A DNA stretch of 64,000 nt. It comes from Mycobacterium sp. D16Q13. GTDB taxonomy: Bacteria > Actinomycetota > Actinomycetes > Mycobacteriales > Mycobacteriaceae. Of this stretch, positions 14,753-23,147 are shown piece by piece; the stretch's first letter is position 1; every line of letters begins with the position of its first letter. The notes under the pieces are model-generated. The model did no database searches. It worked only from the letters and a program-made list of their open reading frames with translations, and was not told where the DNA came from. A program made the position numbers and the translations under genes. Where the stretch lies: contig NZ_MAEW01000017.1 in NCBI RefSeq assembly GCF_002013375.1, positions 1 through 64,000 of the forward strand. Reading direction: 5' to 3'.

Positions 14753-15936
14753 CCTCAGTTTTCGAAGACTCCGCCGCCGCGTATTCGGTAGCGGCCGTCT
14801 TCAGCTTTGCCGCCGTGGTGATTGTCGCCGCAGCGATGCTGCGCTCTCGAGTCCGCCCACCCGCCTCGGTGGCACTGTTGTTGTCCTTCCTCTTCAAGGG
14901 GATCGCCGTCACCCTGGCGACTCCACCCTTGTACGAGAAGTTCGACAACTTGGTCGGCGTGCACAACATGGGTCGGCTCGTCTTGAACCTCTCGGGCGGG
15001 ATGGCGTGGACAGCATGCGTCCTCACGGTCATCACCTTCTGGGGTGAATCCGGTCCGCGTGCGGTGCAGCGCGCGCGGCTCTGGGTCGGCATGGCAGTAG
15101 CCATCGGCGGTGCATTGGTTCTCTGCTGGTTTGTGGCACCGACTTCCGAACTGCCACAGGACTTCTACGCCTCGCACGGCAACAAGCCCGCCTGGGTGCT
15201 CTACATGCTGATCTATCTGATCACCTACGGCCTGGGCGCACTGCTGATCACCGTCAAATGCCTGCAGTACGCCCGTTTTCATGATGTGGCCTGGCTGCGA
15301 CGCAGCATGCTGCTCACCGCCGCCGGAGCAGCCATGTGCCTGTTGTTCTGCCTCATGCGGGCGCACTCGGCCATCTACGGCATGATCACCAACGACAGCT
15401 TCTCCTGGCAGCGTCTGGCCCCACTGGCCGCCACCATCGGGCAAATCCTCATCGTGGTGGGCCTTGCGGGACCGTCCTTCTCACAGCTGGTCACATCGGC
15501 GCACCAACGCATCCAGGCCTACCGGCAGCACCGTCAACTCGAGCCGCTGTGGACCGCGCTGTACGAGGGCAACACCCAGATCGCGCTGGCACCGCCGCAG
15601 GCCTCAATCGGTGATCACAATTACCGGCTCTACCGCAGAATCGTCGAGATTCGTGACGGTCTGAGCGCCATCCGCCCCTACCTCACCGAAGACGCGTCCA
15701 CCACATCAGCAGCGCGCCAGATTCATTCGGCCATCGAACAACAGCGCACCGCACCGCAGAACGACAAGACCTCCGGCACCAAGATCATCGGTGAACGCAC
15801 GGGCGCCAATCGCAAGGAAGAACTGAGCTGGCTCCTGGACGTCGCCCGAGAGCTGCAGAAGATCAACCGCCAACACACGCCTGCGACGCCGGCGCCGGAC
15901 TTGGTTTCGTCGTCGTACGGGCAGGCGAGCTCGTAA
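14749..15936 (+). CDS. MAB_1171c/DUF6545-type multi-helix membrane protein
   Basis: The protein has 395 aa and starts at GTG 14749, overlapping the metallopeptidase gene by 4 nt. About seven hydrophobic helices occupy residues 1-245 (for example YSVAAVFSFAAVVIVAAAML, LLITVKCLQY, LLTAAGAAMCLLFCL, ILIVVGLAG). A soluble C-terminal domain (about 250-395) begins with QAYRQHRQLEPLWTALY and contains LYRRIVEIRDGL, as in DUF6545. I recall the family name 'MAB_1171c family putative transporter'; no transport has been shown to my knowledge. Its constant link with XRE and ImmA-type genes suggests it senses or passes a signal to the peptidase. Confidence 0.8.
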   Translation: MTSVFEDSAAAYSVAAVFSFAAVVIVAAAMLRSRVRPPASVALLLSFLFKGIAVTLATPPLYEKFDNLVGVHNMGRLVLNLSGGMAWTACVLTVITFWGESGPRAVQRARLWVGMAVAIGGALVLCWFVAPTSELPQDFYASHGNKPAWVLYMLIYLITYGLGALLITVKCLQYARFHDVAWLRRSMLLTAAGAAMCLLFCLMRAHSAIYGMITNDSFSWQRLAPLAATIGQILIVVGLAGPSFSQLVTSAHQRIQAYRQHRQLEPLWTALYEGNTQIALAPPQASIGDHNYRLYRRIVEIRDGLSAIRPYLTEDASTTSAARQIHSAIEQQRTAPQNDKTSGTKIIGERTGANRKEELSWLLDVARELQKINRQHTPATPAPDLVSSSYGQASS

Positions 15937-16735
15937 ACACCCGCACGATCTCGCGCACGGCGATGAACACCAGATAAGAGCCGAACACCAACGCGAGCCA
16001 TCGCGCGTTCAGGGCGAGCGCCAACAGCGCCCCGATCACGGTTCCCGGCAACGCGAATGCCGCCAACCGAAAGCCGATCGGAGCATCAGCGGTGCCCTGG
16101 CGCAGGTGTGTGGTCGCCGCGACCAACGCGTTGGGCAGCATCACCATCAACGAGGTGCCCTCCGCCACGTGCAGGTCGGAACCGAACAGCACCAGCATCG
16201 CCGGAACCGTCAGCAGCCCACCGCCGAGACCCAGCGCGGCAGACCACGCGCCGACCACGAAACCGACCACAGCCCCGATAGCGACGACCGATGGGACATG
16301 GGCGAGCACATCGTCGGGAAGCAACGCCTCACCCGCCGAGGGGTCAATCCCGGCGGCACTCAATAACAGCTTGAGCGCCGTGGCCAGCAGCACAAAGACG
16401 AACAGCGCCTTGAGGATCCACTCCGGGATGCGTGCCACCAGTTTGGCTCCCACCACCGCGCCGATCACACCGCCCGCCATCAGTCCGGCGCCGGCCACCA
16501 CATCCACCTTCGCCCCGTGCAGCGCGTAGACGGTGCTGCCCGCGATCGCGGCGGAAACGTTCGGCAGCGTCGAGGTGCCGTGAATAACGGCCCGGCTCAG
16601 CGTGGTCGCCCGTGCCAGCGAGGGCACGGTGATCACCCCGGTGCCACCGCCTAACAGCCCGCCCGACATACCGCCGAGCACACCGATGCGGGCAAGTGTC
16701 GCTGTGCTTGGGCGCAGCCCAGAATCTCCGGTCAC
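15863..16735 (-). CDS. TauE/SafE-family membrane transporter
   Basis: The protein is 290 aa from GTG 16735, chosen because it overlaps the upstream hydrolase stop by 4 nt (GTGA); the frame continues far upstream inside that gene without meaning. Two homologous halves each begin with the family's glycine-rich motif: GGMSGGLLGGGTGVITVP and VVGAWSAALGLGGGLLTVP. Eight helices are likely. Family members export sulfite, sulfoacetate or similar anions. The C-terminal tail (Ser/Thr/Pro/Lys-rich) is encoded in a 74-bp overlap with the 3' end of the convergent DUF6545 gene. Confidence 0.88.
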   Translation of the reverse strand: MTGDSGLRPSTATLARIGVLGGMSGGLLGGGTGVITVPSLARATTLSRAVIHGTSTLPNVSAAIAGSTVYALHGAKVDVVAGAGLMAGGVIGAVVGAKLVARIPEWILKALFVFVLLATALKLLLSAAGIDPSAGEALLPDDVLAHVPSVVAIGAVVGFVVGAWSAALGLGGGLLTVPAMLVLFGSDLHVAEGTSLMVMLPNALVAATTHLRQGTADAPIGFRLAAFALPGTVIGALLALALNARWLALVFGSYLVFIAVREIVRVFTSSPARTTTKPSPAPASQACVGG

Positions 16736-17610
16736 CCGGCCACCCGCAGCTTCTCGATATCGGAGAACTCCGACAGGCGGAAGAACGCCTCGGCGCGATC
16801 CAGAATGCGCTCGCGCATCGTCACCGTCTGCCCGTGGTTGCAACCGTCCAGCAGGGCGAAGTAGGCACGCGGCATCCGGACCGCCGCCTCCCGCGATTCG
16901 GCCAGCCGCATAGGGTCTTCGGACCCGGCGAAAAACAGTGTGGGCGTTTCGATTTGCAGCAAGGCGTCTTCGGCGACACCCGGCTCGGCATCCCACTGCC
17001 GCAGCAGCGCCGCCAGGCCACGCTGGCCGAGGGCCTCGATGGTCGCCCGAAATCCTGAGCCCATCTGCTGACCGCGGTGCGCCTCCCAGCCGTCGACGAA
17101 TGCCTCCAGACCGGACTCCTCCACCACACGAACGGCGTTGGGAAAGATGAGAACGTCCACCGCGCCGCGTTGCGGCCGGTGTGAGGACCCCGCCACCACC
17201 AGCGAGGTGAGCCGCTCCGGGGCCGTGGCCGCGAGGGTGAGCCCAATGCGCCCGCCGAGCGAGTAGCCGATGTAGTGGGTCCGATGGATGCCCAGGTGAT
17301 CCAGTACCGCGCAGACATCCCGCACCGACGAGGCGATGGCATATCCACCGGGGTGGTCGGGCTTCTCACTCGCGCCGTGCCCGCGCACGTCGATGGTGGT
17401 CACCCGGTACTGCTGAGACAGCTGCGCGATGTAGCCGTGTTTGGACCACACCGCCGAGTTCTGCAGGCTGCCATGCACCAGCACCACATCGGCGACACCA
17501 GGCCGGGCGCGTCCATATGTCCGGTAGGCAACCGCGGCACCATCCGGGTCGGGCCGTCGCACGAAACCTGTTTCCAAGAGCCCAATTTCGCGTACTTCGG
17601 CGTTCGACAT
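16732..17610 (-). CDS. Alpha/beta hydrolase
   Basis: The protein is 292 aa from ATG 17610 (17622 is an alternative). It has the oxyanion region VLVHGSLQN, nucleophile elbow GYSLGG (Ser), acid FAGSEDP (Asp) and the late GCNHGQ (His), so the catalytic triad is complete. Helical lid in the middle. The substrate is unknown; esters or peroxides are possible. It is translated with the TauE/SafE gene, and its upstream region carries an unusual group of CAACTG palindromes (see 17693-17804). Confidence 0.88.
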   Translation of the reverse strand: MSNAEVREIGLLETGFVRRPDPDGAAVAYRTYGRARPGVADVVLVHGSLQNSAVWSKHGYIAQLSQQYRVTTIDVRGHGASEKPDHPGGYAIASSVRDVCAVLDHLGIHRTHYIGYSLGGRIGLTLAATAPERLTSLVVAGSSHRPQRGAVDVLIFPNAVRVVEESGLEAFVDGWEAHRGQQMGSGFRATIEALGQRGLAALLRQWDAEPGVAEDALLQIETPTLFFAGSEDPMRLAESREAAVRMPRAYFALLDGCNHGQTVTMRERILDRAEAFFRLSEFSDIEKLRVAG

Positions 17611-17692
17611 CAATCCGGACATTAGGAATCCAAACCTTCCGCACGTCATCAAACATCTGCTGATCCGGGCTCGTGCGCGACGCTGCGCCTCT

Positions 17693-17804
17693 CAACTGAC
17701 CGTTTACCAGACTTCAACTGTCCGTTATCGAGCCGTGTTGATATATCAACTGTCAGTTGATTTGACTAACTTGTCAACCGGAGGAGGGGCAAGACTGTCA
17801 ACTG
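17693..17804. promoter_or_regulatory. Cluster of CAACTG repeats and palindromes (multi-site operator)
   Basis: CAACTG occurs at 17693, 17715, 17747 and 17799, with the reverse CAGTTG at 17754. They build palindromes: GTTGATATATCAAC (17737-17750), ATCAACTGTCAGTTGAT (17745-17761) and TTGAC/GTCAA arms (17762-17777). The cluster lies upstream of the alpha/beta hydrolase gene and downstream of ppx2. Confidence 0.5.
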
Positions 17805-17839
17805 TTACGCAGGTCACAGGGGCGCGTGTTAAGGCCCAG

Positions 17840-18793
17840 TTACCTGCGTAAGGACATCGCGATCCCGTCGAGGATGTCGTGCTCGCTGACCACCAGCTCG
17901 GTGATCCCGGCGCGGCCGGATAACTCGCGCGCCAATTCCTGGACGACGATGGATCCACCGCCGATGACGTCGACACGCCCCTCGTGCATCGGCCCCAGGG
18001 CAGCCCGCTGCGCTCGGGGCATCGCGATCAACTCGGACGTCACCTCCGAAAGGCGCCCCAACGGCACCCGCGACAGGTGGATCGCGGCCGGGTCGTACGC
18101 GTCCAGCCGGTGCGCCAGCGCCGCCAGCGTGGTGAACGTACCCGCGACCCCCACCCACGTTCGCGCCTGCTCGACCGGCACCACGGCGAATGTCCGCGCC
18201 AACTGTGCCCGCACCACATCGCGTGCCGCCGCGATTTCCGCTGCGGTGGGCGGGTCCGAGTGCAGGCACCGCTCGGTGAGCCGCACACAACCGATATCTG
18301 CCGAGAAGCTGGCCTTAACCCCGCCGGTATCACCGATCACCGTCTCGGTGGACCCACCGCCGAGGTCCACAACCACGTAGGGCGCGGCCGTCGAGTCCAG
18401 CTCCCCCACCGCGCCAGCGAACGACAGCGCGGCCTCCTCGGTGCCCGTGATGACCTCTGCCACCGCCCCCGGAACGACGGATCCGAGCAACTCGGCCGTC
18501 ATCGCGAAAAATGTCTCGCGGTTCGAGACGTCCCGCGCGGCCGAGGTGGCAACCATGCGGACCCGCTGTACTCCACGAGACTCCATCAGGTCGGCATACG
18601 CCCGGAGTGCCACCCGGGTGCGCGCGATGGCCTCGGGCGCGAACTCGCCCGTCGCGTCGACGCCCTGTCCCAGACGCACGATCCGCATCTCGCGATGCAC
18701 ATCCCTCAACCGCCCGGAGTCATCGATATCCGAGATCAGCAGACGGATCGAGTTGGTGCCGCAATCCACGGCGCCCACCCGAACGGCGGTCAC
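17840..18793 (-). CDS. ppx2: Ppx/GppA family exopolyphosphatase (Ppx2)
   Basis: The protein has 317 aa, as in the short mycobacterial Ppx2 (Rv1026). Phosphate-binding ASKHA motifs are visible: DCGTNSIRLLISD near the N-terminus and VDLGGGSTETV (about 140-150). It lacks the C-terminal HD-like domain of E. coli Ppx. The family degrades polyphosphate and/or (p)ppGpp pentaphosphate. In M. tuberculosis Rv1026 has been linked to polyphosphate hydrolysis. Start GTG/ATG 18793 overlaps the DUF501 gene by 4 nt, placing it at the end of the eno-ftsB-DUF501-ppx2 operon. Confidence 0.92.
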   Translation of the reverse strand: MTAVRVGAVDCGTNSIRLLISDIDDSGRLRDVHREMRIVRLGQGVDATGEFAPEAIARTRVALRAYADLMESRGVQRVRMVATSAARDVSNRETFFAMTAELLGSVVPGAVAEVITGTEEAALSFAGAVGELDSTAAPYVVVDLGGGSTETVIGDTGGVKASFSADIGCVRLTERCLHSDPPTAAEIAAARDVVRAQLARTFAVVPVEQARTWVGVAGTFTTLAALAHRLDAYDPAAIHLSRVPLGRLSEVTSELIAMPRAQRAALGPMHEGRVDVIGGGSIVVQELARELSGRAGITELVVSEHDILDGIAMSLRR

Positions 18794-19269
18794 CAGACCT
18801 CCGGCAGCACGCCGGGCATGGTGCCCGCCAACTCTCGAATCGCCTCATCCCCCAAGGGATTGACTCCCGGTCCCACGGCAAGCGAATGCCCGATCAGCAC
18901 ATGCAAACACTTCACCCTGTCGGGCATTCCGCCCGCGGTCACCGTGGTGCCGAGCGGTTCGATCGCATCACGCTCGGCGAGGTAGCTCTCGTGGGCGCGC
19001 CGATACGCGGCGGCCAGATCCTCATCGGAGGCAAGGCGATCGGTCATGTCGCGCATCAGCCCACCGGATTCCAGGCGGCTCGCCGCCGCCGTCAGGGCCG
19101 GGTGCGTCAAGTAGTAGAGCGTGGGAAACGGCGTGCCGTCGGGTAGCCGCGGAGCGGTCTTCACGACGGCCGGCTCACCGTTGGGGCAACGGTAGGAGAC
19201 CTCCAGCATTCCTCGCGGAGCGCGGCCCAATTGCCCTGTGACCGCGGCGATGTCGTCGTCGGAGATCAC
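18790..19269 (-). CDS. DUF501 protein (Rv1025-like)
   Basis: The protein is 159 aa from GTG 19269, chosen because it overlaps the stop of the upstream gene by 4 nt; the open frame extends further but into the preceding gene. Typical DUF501 elements are RCPNGEPAVVKTAPRLPDGTPFPTLYYL and VKCLHVLIGHSLAVGPGVNPLGDE. The CPNG-C/H pattern suggests a metal site. The family is nearly always between the FtsB-like and ppx genes in actinobacteria; its role is unknown. Confidence 0.9.
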   Translation of the reverse strand: MISDDDIAAVTGQLGRAPRGMLEVSYRCPNGEPAVVKTAPRLPDGTPFPTLYYLTHPALTAAASRLESGGLMRDMTDRLASDEDLAAAYRRAHESYLAERDAIEPLGTTVTAGGMPDRVKCLHVLIGHSLAVGPGVNPLGDEAIRELAGTMPGVLPEVW

Positions 19270-19895
19270 GGCAGCGGAGCCGGTGACGCCGACGGCGCAG
19301 TCGGTACGGCGGTGGGAGAGTCGGCGATGTTGTGCCACAGATTGGTGTACCACGGATTACCGTTGTCCACCGGCCCCTGACCCTGCGGCTTGGCATCGAC
19401 GGGGGTGTTCGGCAGCTGCACCTGGAACGGCACCTCGCCCGGCATCACGAACCCCAGCCGCTCACGCGCCTGGGCCGCGATATAGGCCGGATCCGCCAGT
19501 CGGCGCTTCTTGTCCTCGAGCAAGGCAATCTGGTCCCGCAGCTGGGCTTCCGCGGCCGCGAGCTGATTCCGCTCGGCCTGCTGCGAGAAGTAGGTGCGGA
19601 CCGGACCCGCCACGGTGAGGGTCAGCGCACACACCACGGCCGCCAGGATGGCGGCTCGCCGCGCGGTGGACCCGAGGCGCTGCTCGGACTGATGCTCCGC
19701 GCTGCGTTCGATCGACGCGGCCACCGCGCCGGTGGCCCCGCCGGCCTTGGGTGCCTTGGCCGGTGCCGCCGGACCGCTGCGCGCGGGACCCCTGACAACC
19801 TTCTGCGCCGGCCGTTTGACCGGCGTCCGCTTACGGGCAGCCGGAGCCGGACCCCGCGACCTACCGGACGCGGGGCGGCGTTTGGATTCAGCCAT
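19266..19895 (-). CDS. FtsB/DivIC-family septum formation initiator (Rv1024-like)
   Basis: The protein has 209 aa. A long basic, Pro/Ala-rich cytoplasmic N-terminus (1-90) precedes one membrane helix (about 98-118), then a coiled coil with SQQAERNQLAAAEAQLRDQIALLEDKKRRL and the FtsB-type end DPAYIAAQARERLGFVMPGE. The C-terminus is Pro/Ser/Thr-rich. FtsB/DivIC bridges FtsL and FtsQ in the divisome. The long basic N-terminus is typical of mycobacterial homologues. It lies between eno and the DUF501 gene. Confidence 0.88.
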   Translation of the reverse strand: MAESKRRPASGRSRGPAPAARKRTPVKRPAQKVVRGPARSGPAAPAKAPKAGGATGAVAASIERSAEHQSEQRLGSTARRAAILAAVVCALTLTVAGPVRTYFSQQAERNQLAAAEAQLRDQIALLEDKKRRLADPAYIAAQARERLGFVMPGEVPFQVQLPNTPVDAKPQGQGPVDNGNPWYTNLWHNIADSPTAVPTAPSASPAPLP

Positions 19896-19924
19896 AGCTC
19901 GGCCTCAGCCCGCCAGCTTGTCCG

Positions 19925-21217
19925 CTAGTCGGACGTCTCGATCGAGAAACGCGGGAAGGCCAAGTCGCCCGCGAAGCGGGCGGCATCCCCGAGCGTCTCT
20001 TCGATGCGCAGCAGCTGGTTGTACTTGGCCACCCGCTCGCTACGCGCCGGGGCGCCGGTCTTGATCTGACCGCTACCCACCGCGACCGCCAGGTCCGCGA
20101 TGGTGGTGTCTTCGGTCTCGCCGCTGCGGTGGCTCATCATCGTCTTGTAACCGCTGCTGTGCGCCAATGTCACCGCGTCGAGGGTCTCGGTGAGGGTGCC
20201 GATCTGATTCACCTTGACCAGCAGGGCATTAGCGGCACCGCGCTCGATGCCTTCTTCCAGGCGCTCGGGGTTGGTGACAAACAGGTCGTCGCCGACCAGC
20301 TGAACGCGGTCACCGATCGCCGTGGTGAGCGCCACCCATCCGTCCCAGTCGTCCTCGGACAGCGGGTCTTCGATGGACACCAGCGGATAGGCGTCGAGCA
20401 GCTCGGCGTAGAACGCGCCCATCTGCTCGGCGGTGCGCTTCTCCTTCTCGAAGCTGTAACCGTCTGCGGCGCTGTAGAACTCGGTGGCCGCGACATCCAG
20501 CGCCAGCGCCACATCCGAGCCCAGCTTGAGGCCGGTCGCCTCGATCGCGATGCTGATCAAGTCCAGCGCGGCTCGGGTGCCGGCGACATCGGGCGCGAAT
20601 CCACCCTCATCCCCGAGGCCGGTGGACAGGCCCTGCTTCTTCAGCACGGACTTGAGCGAGTGGTAGACCTCGGTGCCCCAGCGCAGCGACTCCTTGAAGC
20701 TCGGCGCGCCGATGGGCGCGACCATGAACTCCTGGACATCGACCCCGGTATCGGCGTGCGCCCCACCGTTGAGGATGTTCATCATCGGCACCGGCAGGAT
20801 GTGTGCGTTCGGGCCGCCCAAGTACCGGAACAGTGCCAGTCCGGCCGAGTCGGCAGCGGCCTTCGCGACGGCCAGCGAGACACCCAGGATGGCGTTGGCG
20901 CCGAGGCGCGACTTGTCGGGGGTGCCGTCAAGGTCGAGCAGAGCCTGATCGATGAGGCGCTGATCATCGGCGCTCTCGCCGATGATGGCCGGGGCGATCT
21001 CGTCGAGCACGGCGTTCACGGCCTTGGTGACGCCTTTGCCGCCGTAACGCGCGCCGCCGTCGCGCAGTTCTACGGCCTCGTGCTCACCGGTGGAGGCGCC
21101 CGAGGGGACGGCCGCCCGTGCGAAGGTGCCGTCAGTCAAGGCAACCTCGACCTCGACGGTCGGATTGCCGCGTGAATCGAGGATCTCGCGGGCGCCTACC
21201 TGCTCAAGAATCGGCAC
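19925..21217 (-). CDS. eno: Enolase
   Basis: The protein has 430 aa, the usual length. It starts at GTG 21217 with AAAGGAGA a few bases upstream on the minus strand. N-terminal ILDSRGNPTVEVEV and GASTGEHEAVELRD, the metal-binding Asp/Glu residues (ALDVAATEF, SIEDPLSEDDW, VGDDLFVTN) and the catalytic SHRSGETEDTTIADLAVA motif are all intact. It converts 2-phosphoglycerate to phosphoenolpyruvate. It heads the operon eno-ftsB-DUF501-ppx2. Confidence 0.97.
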   Translation of the reverse strand: MPILEQVGAREILDSRGNPTVEVEVALTDGTFARAAVPSGASTGEHEAVELRDGGARYGGKGVTKAVNAVLDEIAPAIIGESADDQRLIDQALLDLDGTPDKSRLGANAILGVSLAVAKAAADSAGLALFRYLGGPNAHILPVPMMNILNGGAHADTGVDVQEFMVAPIGAPSFKESLRWGTEVYHSLKSVLKKQGLSTGLGDEGGFAPDVAGTRAALDLISIAIEATGLKLGSDVALALDVAATEFYSAADGYSFEKEKRTAEQMGAFYAELLDAYPLVSIEDPLSEDDWDGWVALTTAIGDRVQLVGDDLFVTNPERLEEGIERGAANALLVKVNQIGTLTETLDAVTLAHSSGYKTMMSHRSGETEDTTIADLAVAVGSGQIKTGAPARSERVAKYNQLLRIEETLGDAARFAGDLAFPRFSIETSD

Positions 21218-21300
21218 TGTCTCTCCTTTGGTGTGCTGCGGTTCCGACGTCGTACGGGGATGAGCCGCTCAGGGCGAAGAACATCGGGTACAGACTAGTG

Positions 21301-22068
21301 CTACAGCGAGCCGCCCTTGGCGTAGGCCGCGGCCCAGTCCCGTACCTGCTCGGCGTACACGTCCGACATGTTGTAGGCCCACAGCGCCTTGATCCAGCCC
21401 TCGGTGGTACTCAGGTCACCACCGCGGGAGCACAGGTAACCCGCCGCCGACAGCGCGGCATCGTCGATATTGTCGGGGCTGGGGTCGCCCTCACCGGCGG
21501 CCCGGACACCGTAGATACGCCAGGTCTCGGGGATGAACTGCATGGGTCCCATCGCACGATCCTGGTTCGCGTCACCGTCCAACGCACCCTTGTCGGTGTC
21601 CGGTAGCCGCAGGTTTCCGTTGGATCCGTCCAGGCGCACTCCACGGATCGGCGGCAGTGCGTCGCCATTGGGTTGCAGCTGGGCGCCGTGATACGTGCCG
21701 TTGTGGCTCTCGACGGTGCCAATTCCGGCCAGTGTCGTCCAGGCGATCTTGCAGCGCGGGTTCTCCTGCTCGGCAACCTTGGCCGCGTAGGCATACGCCT
21801 CCAGCGCGATGACCGGGATTCCCGTCTTCTGGGCACGCGGAGTCGACCATTCACGGAGCTGGTCGGCGGGCCGGCCCTGGATGTGCGCGGGCGGCGTTGC
21901 GATGTCGGGAACCGGATCTCCGGTCGGCGGCGGCACCCCCTGAGGTAGCGGCGAGCGCCCGCCCAACTGCCAGGAACAGCCTGCTGCCAGCAGAAACATC
22001 GAAGTGGAGACGACGAGCACAATTCGCACTAAGCGCGCCGACAGGGAGCGCACGGCGAGGGACGACAC
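21301..22068 (-). CDS. lpqU: LpqU-like lytic transglycosylase lipoprotein
   Basis: The protein is 255 aa from GTG 22068, chosen because AGGAG lies 7 nt upstream (22080-22076 on the minus strand). The signal peptide ends in FLLAAGC, a lipobox. The mature part contains a transglycosylase/SLT fold: WTTLAGIGTVESHNGTYHG (catalytic Glu), RAMGPMQFIPETWRIYG and NIDDAALSAAGYLCSRGGDLST. It would cleave peptidoglycan glycan strands. In M. tuberculosis LpqU (Rv1022) lies upstream of eno, as here. Confidence 0.9.
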   Translation of the reverse strand: MSSLAVRSLSARLVRIVLVVSTSMFLLAAGCSWQLGGRSPLPQGVPPPTGDPVPDIATPPAHIQGRPADQLREWSTPRAQKTGIPVIALEAYAYAAKVAEQENPRCKIAWTTLAGIGTVESHNGTYHGAQLQPNGDALPPIRGVRLDGSNGNLRLPDTDKGALDGDANQDRAMGPMQFIPETWRIYGVRAAGEGDPSPDNIDDAALSAAGYLCSRGGDLSTTEGWIKALWAYNMSDVYAEQVRDWAAAYAKGGSL

Positions 22069-22175
22069 GACGGAACTCCTAGACGGTGCGATGGATTGCC
22101 CTCCATCGTTGCACGACCTGGACACACACGAATGCAGCCGATGCCGTGCCATCGCCTCCAAGCACCCTGTTCAGG

Positions 22176-22194
22176 TAAGGTCAGCCGCACCTTG
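22176..22194 (+). promoter_or_regulatory. Candidate IdeR iron box upstream of efeU
   Basis: TAAGGTCAGCCGCACCTTG matches the IdeR/DtxR consensus TTAGGTTAGGCTAACCTAA at 12 of 19 positions by my count. It lies 47 bp before the efeU start. Repression by IdeR with iron is expected if real. Confidence 0.5.
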
Positions 22195-22241
22195 GCAAGC
22201 GTTGGCTAGCCAAAGTCACATGACGGAAAAGGACCCTGGAC

Positions 22242-23147
22242 ATGGGCAGTATCGGCGTCCTAGCCGACGGGCCGACAAGCTTCTCGCAATACTTCAGCAG
22301 CGGCCTCATCGGTCTGCGCGAAGGCCTCGAATGCGGGATCGTCGTGATGATCCTGGTGGCGTTCCTGGTGAAGTCGAACCGCCGCGATGCGCTGCGGTGG
22401 GTGTGGCTGGGCGTCGCCGGCGCCATCGCGATGACGTTGCTCATCTTCGTGACGATCCATTTCGGCAGTAACACCATCAGCGACCTGGGCGCCGAGGCGA
22501 TCGCCGGGGTCGCCTCGCTGGTCGCGGTGGCCATCGTGACGACCATGGTGCTGTGGATGCGCACCGCAGCGGCCAGCATCGCCGGCGAATTGCGCCACGG
22601 TATGGCCCAGGCACTGGAAACGGGCTCATTGGCGATCCTGACCGTCGCCTTCCTGTCGGTCGGCCGTGAGGGTGTCGAGACCGCACTGTTCATGGTCGGG
22701 TACGCCAAGGCCGGAACCGCCTGGCCCCTAGCCGGACTCGTTACCGGGGTCGCCGTGGCGGCCGTGTTGTCCTACGGCATGTACCGCGGTGCGATCAAGA
22801 TCAACCTGAGCAAGTTCTTCAAGTACACCGGTGCCTTTCTGGTGGTGGTGGCCGCCGGCATCCTGTCCTATGGCATCGGCGCCCTGCAGACGGTCGGATG
22901 GCTTCCGGGTCTGTCCCACAAAGCCTTTGACATCACCGGCTGGTTCGACTGGAGCGCCTGGTACGGCGAGCTGCTGCGCGGGATCTTCAACGTGACACCG
23001 ACCCCGACGGTGCTACAACTCACGGGCTGGATCATCTACCTGGTGATCGTGCTCGGTCTCTTCCTGCGCCCGGTGGCCTTGCCGCCCAAAGAAAAGCCCC
23101 AAGAAATCAACACCACTGAACCCCAACCCGAGAGGACCGCTGGATGA
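22242..23147 (+). CDS. efeU: EfeU, FTR1-type iron permease
   Basis: The protein has 301 aa. Two REGxE iron-binding motifs of the FTR1/EfeU family are present: GLREGLECGIVV near residue 25 and VGREGVETALFM near 145 (Val replaces Leu in the second). About seven membrane helices. It would move oxidised iron across the membrane. It starts an operon with efeO (4-nt overlap) and efeB. An IdeR-like box lies upstream. Confidence 0.92.
   Translation: MGSIGVLADGPTSFSQYFSSGLIGLREGLECGIVVMILVAFLVKSNRRDALRWVWLGVAGAIAMTLLIFVTIHFGSNTISDLGAEAIAGVASLVAVAIVTTMVLWMRTAAASIAGELRHGMAQALETGSLAILTVAFLSVGREGVETALFMVGYAKAGTAWPLAGLVTGVAVAAVLSYGMYRGAIKINLSKFFKYTGAFLVVVAAGILSYGIGALQTVGWLPGLSHKAFDITGWFDWSAWYGELLRGIFNVTPTPTVLQLTGWIIYLVIVLGLFLRPVALPPKEKPQEINTTEPQPERTAG

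Noticed and set aside
20129..21175. 348-codon open frame opposite eno
   Set aside because: eno is unquestionable; the antisense frame is codon-bias shadow.
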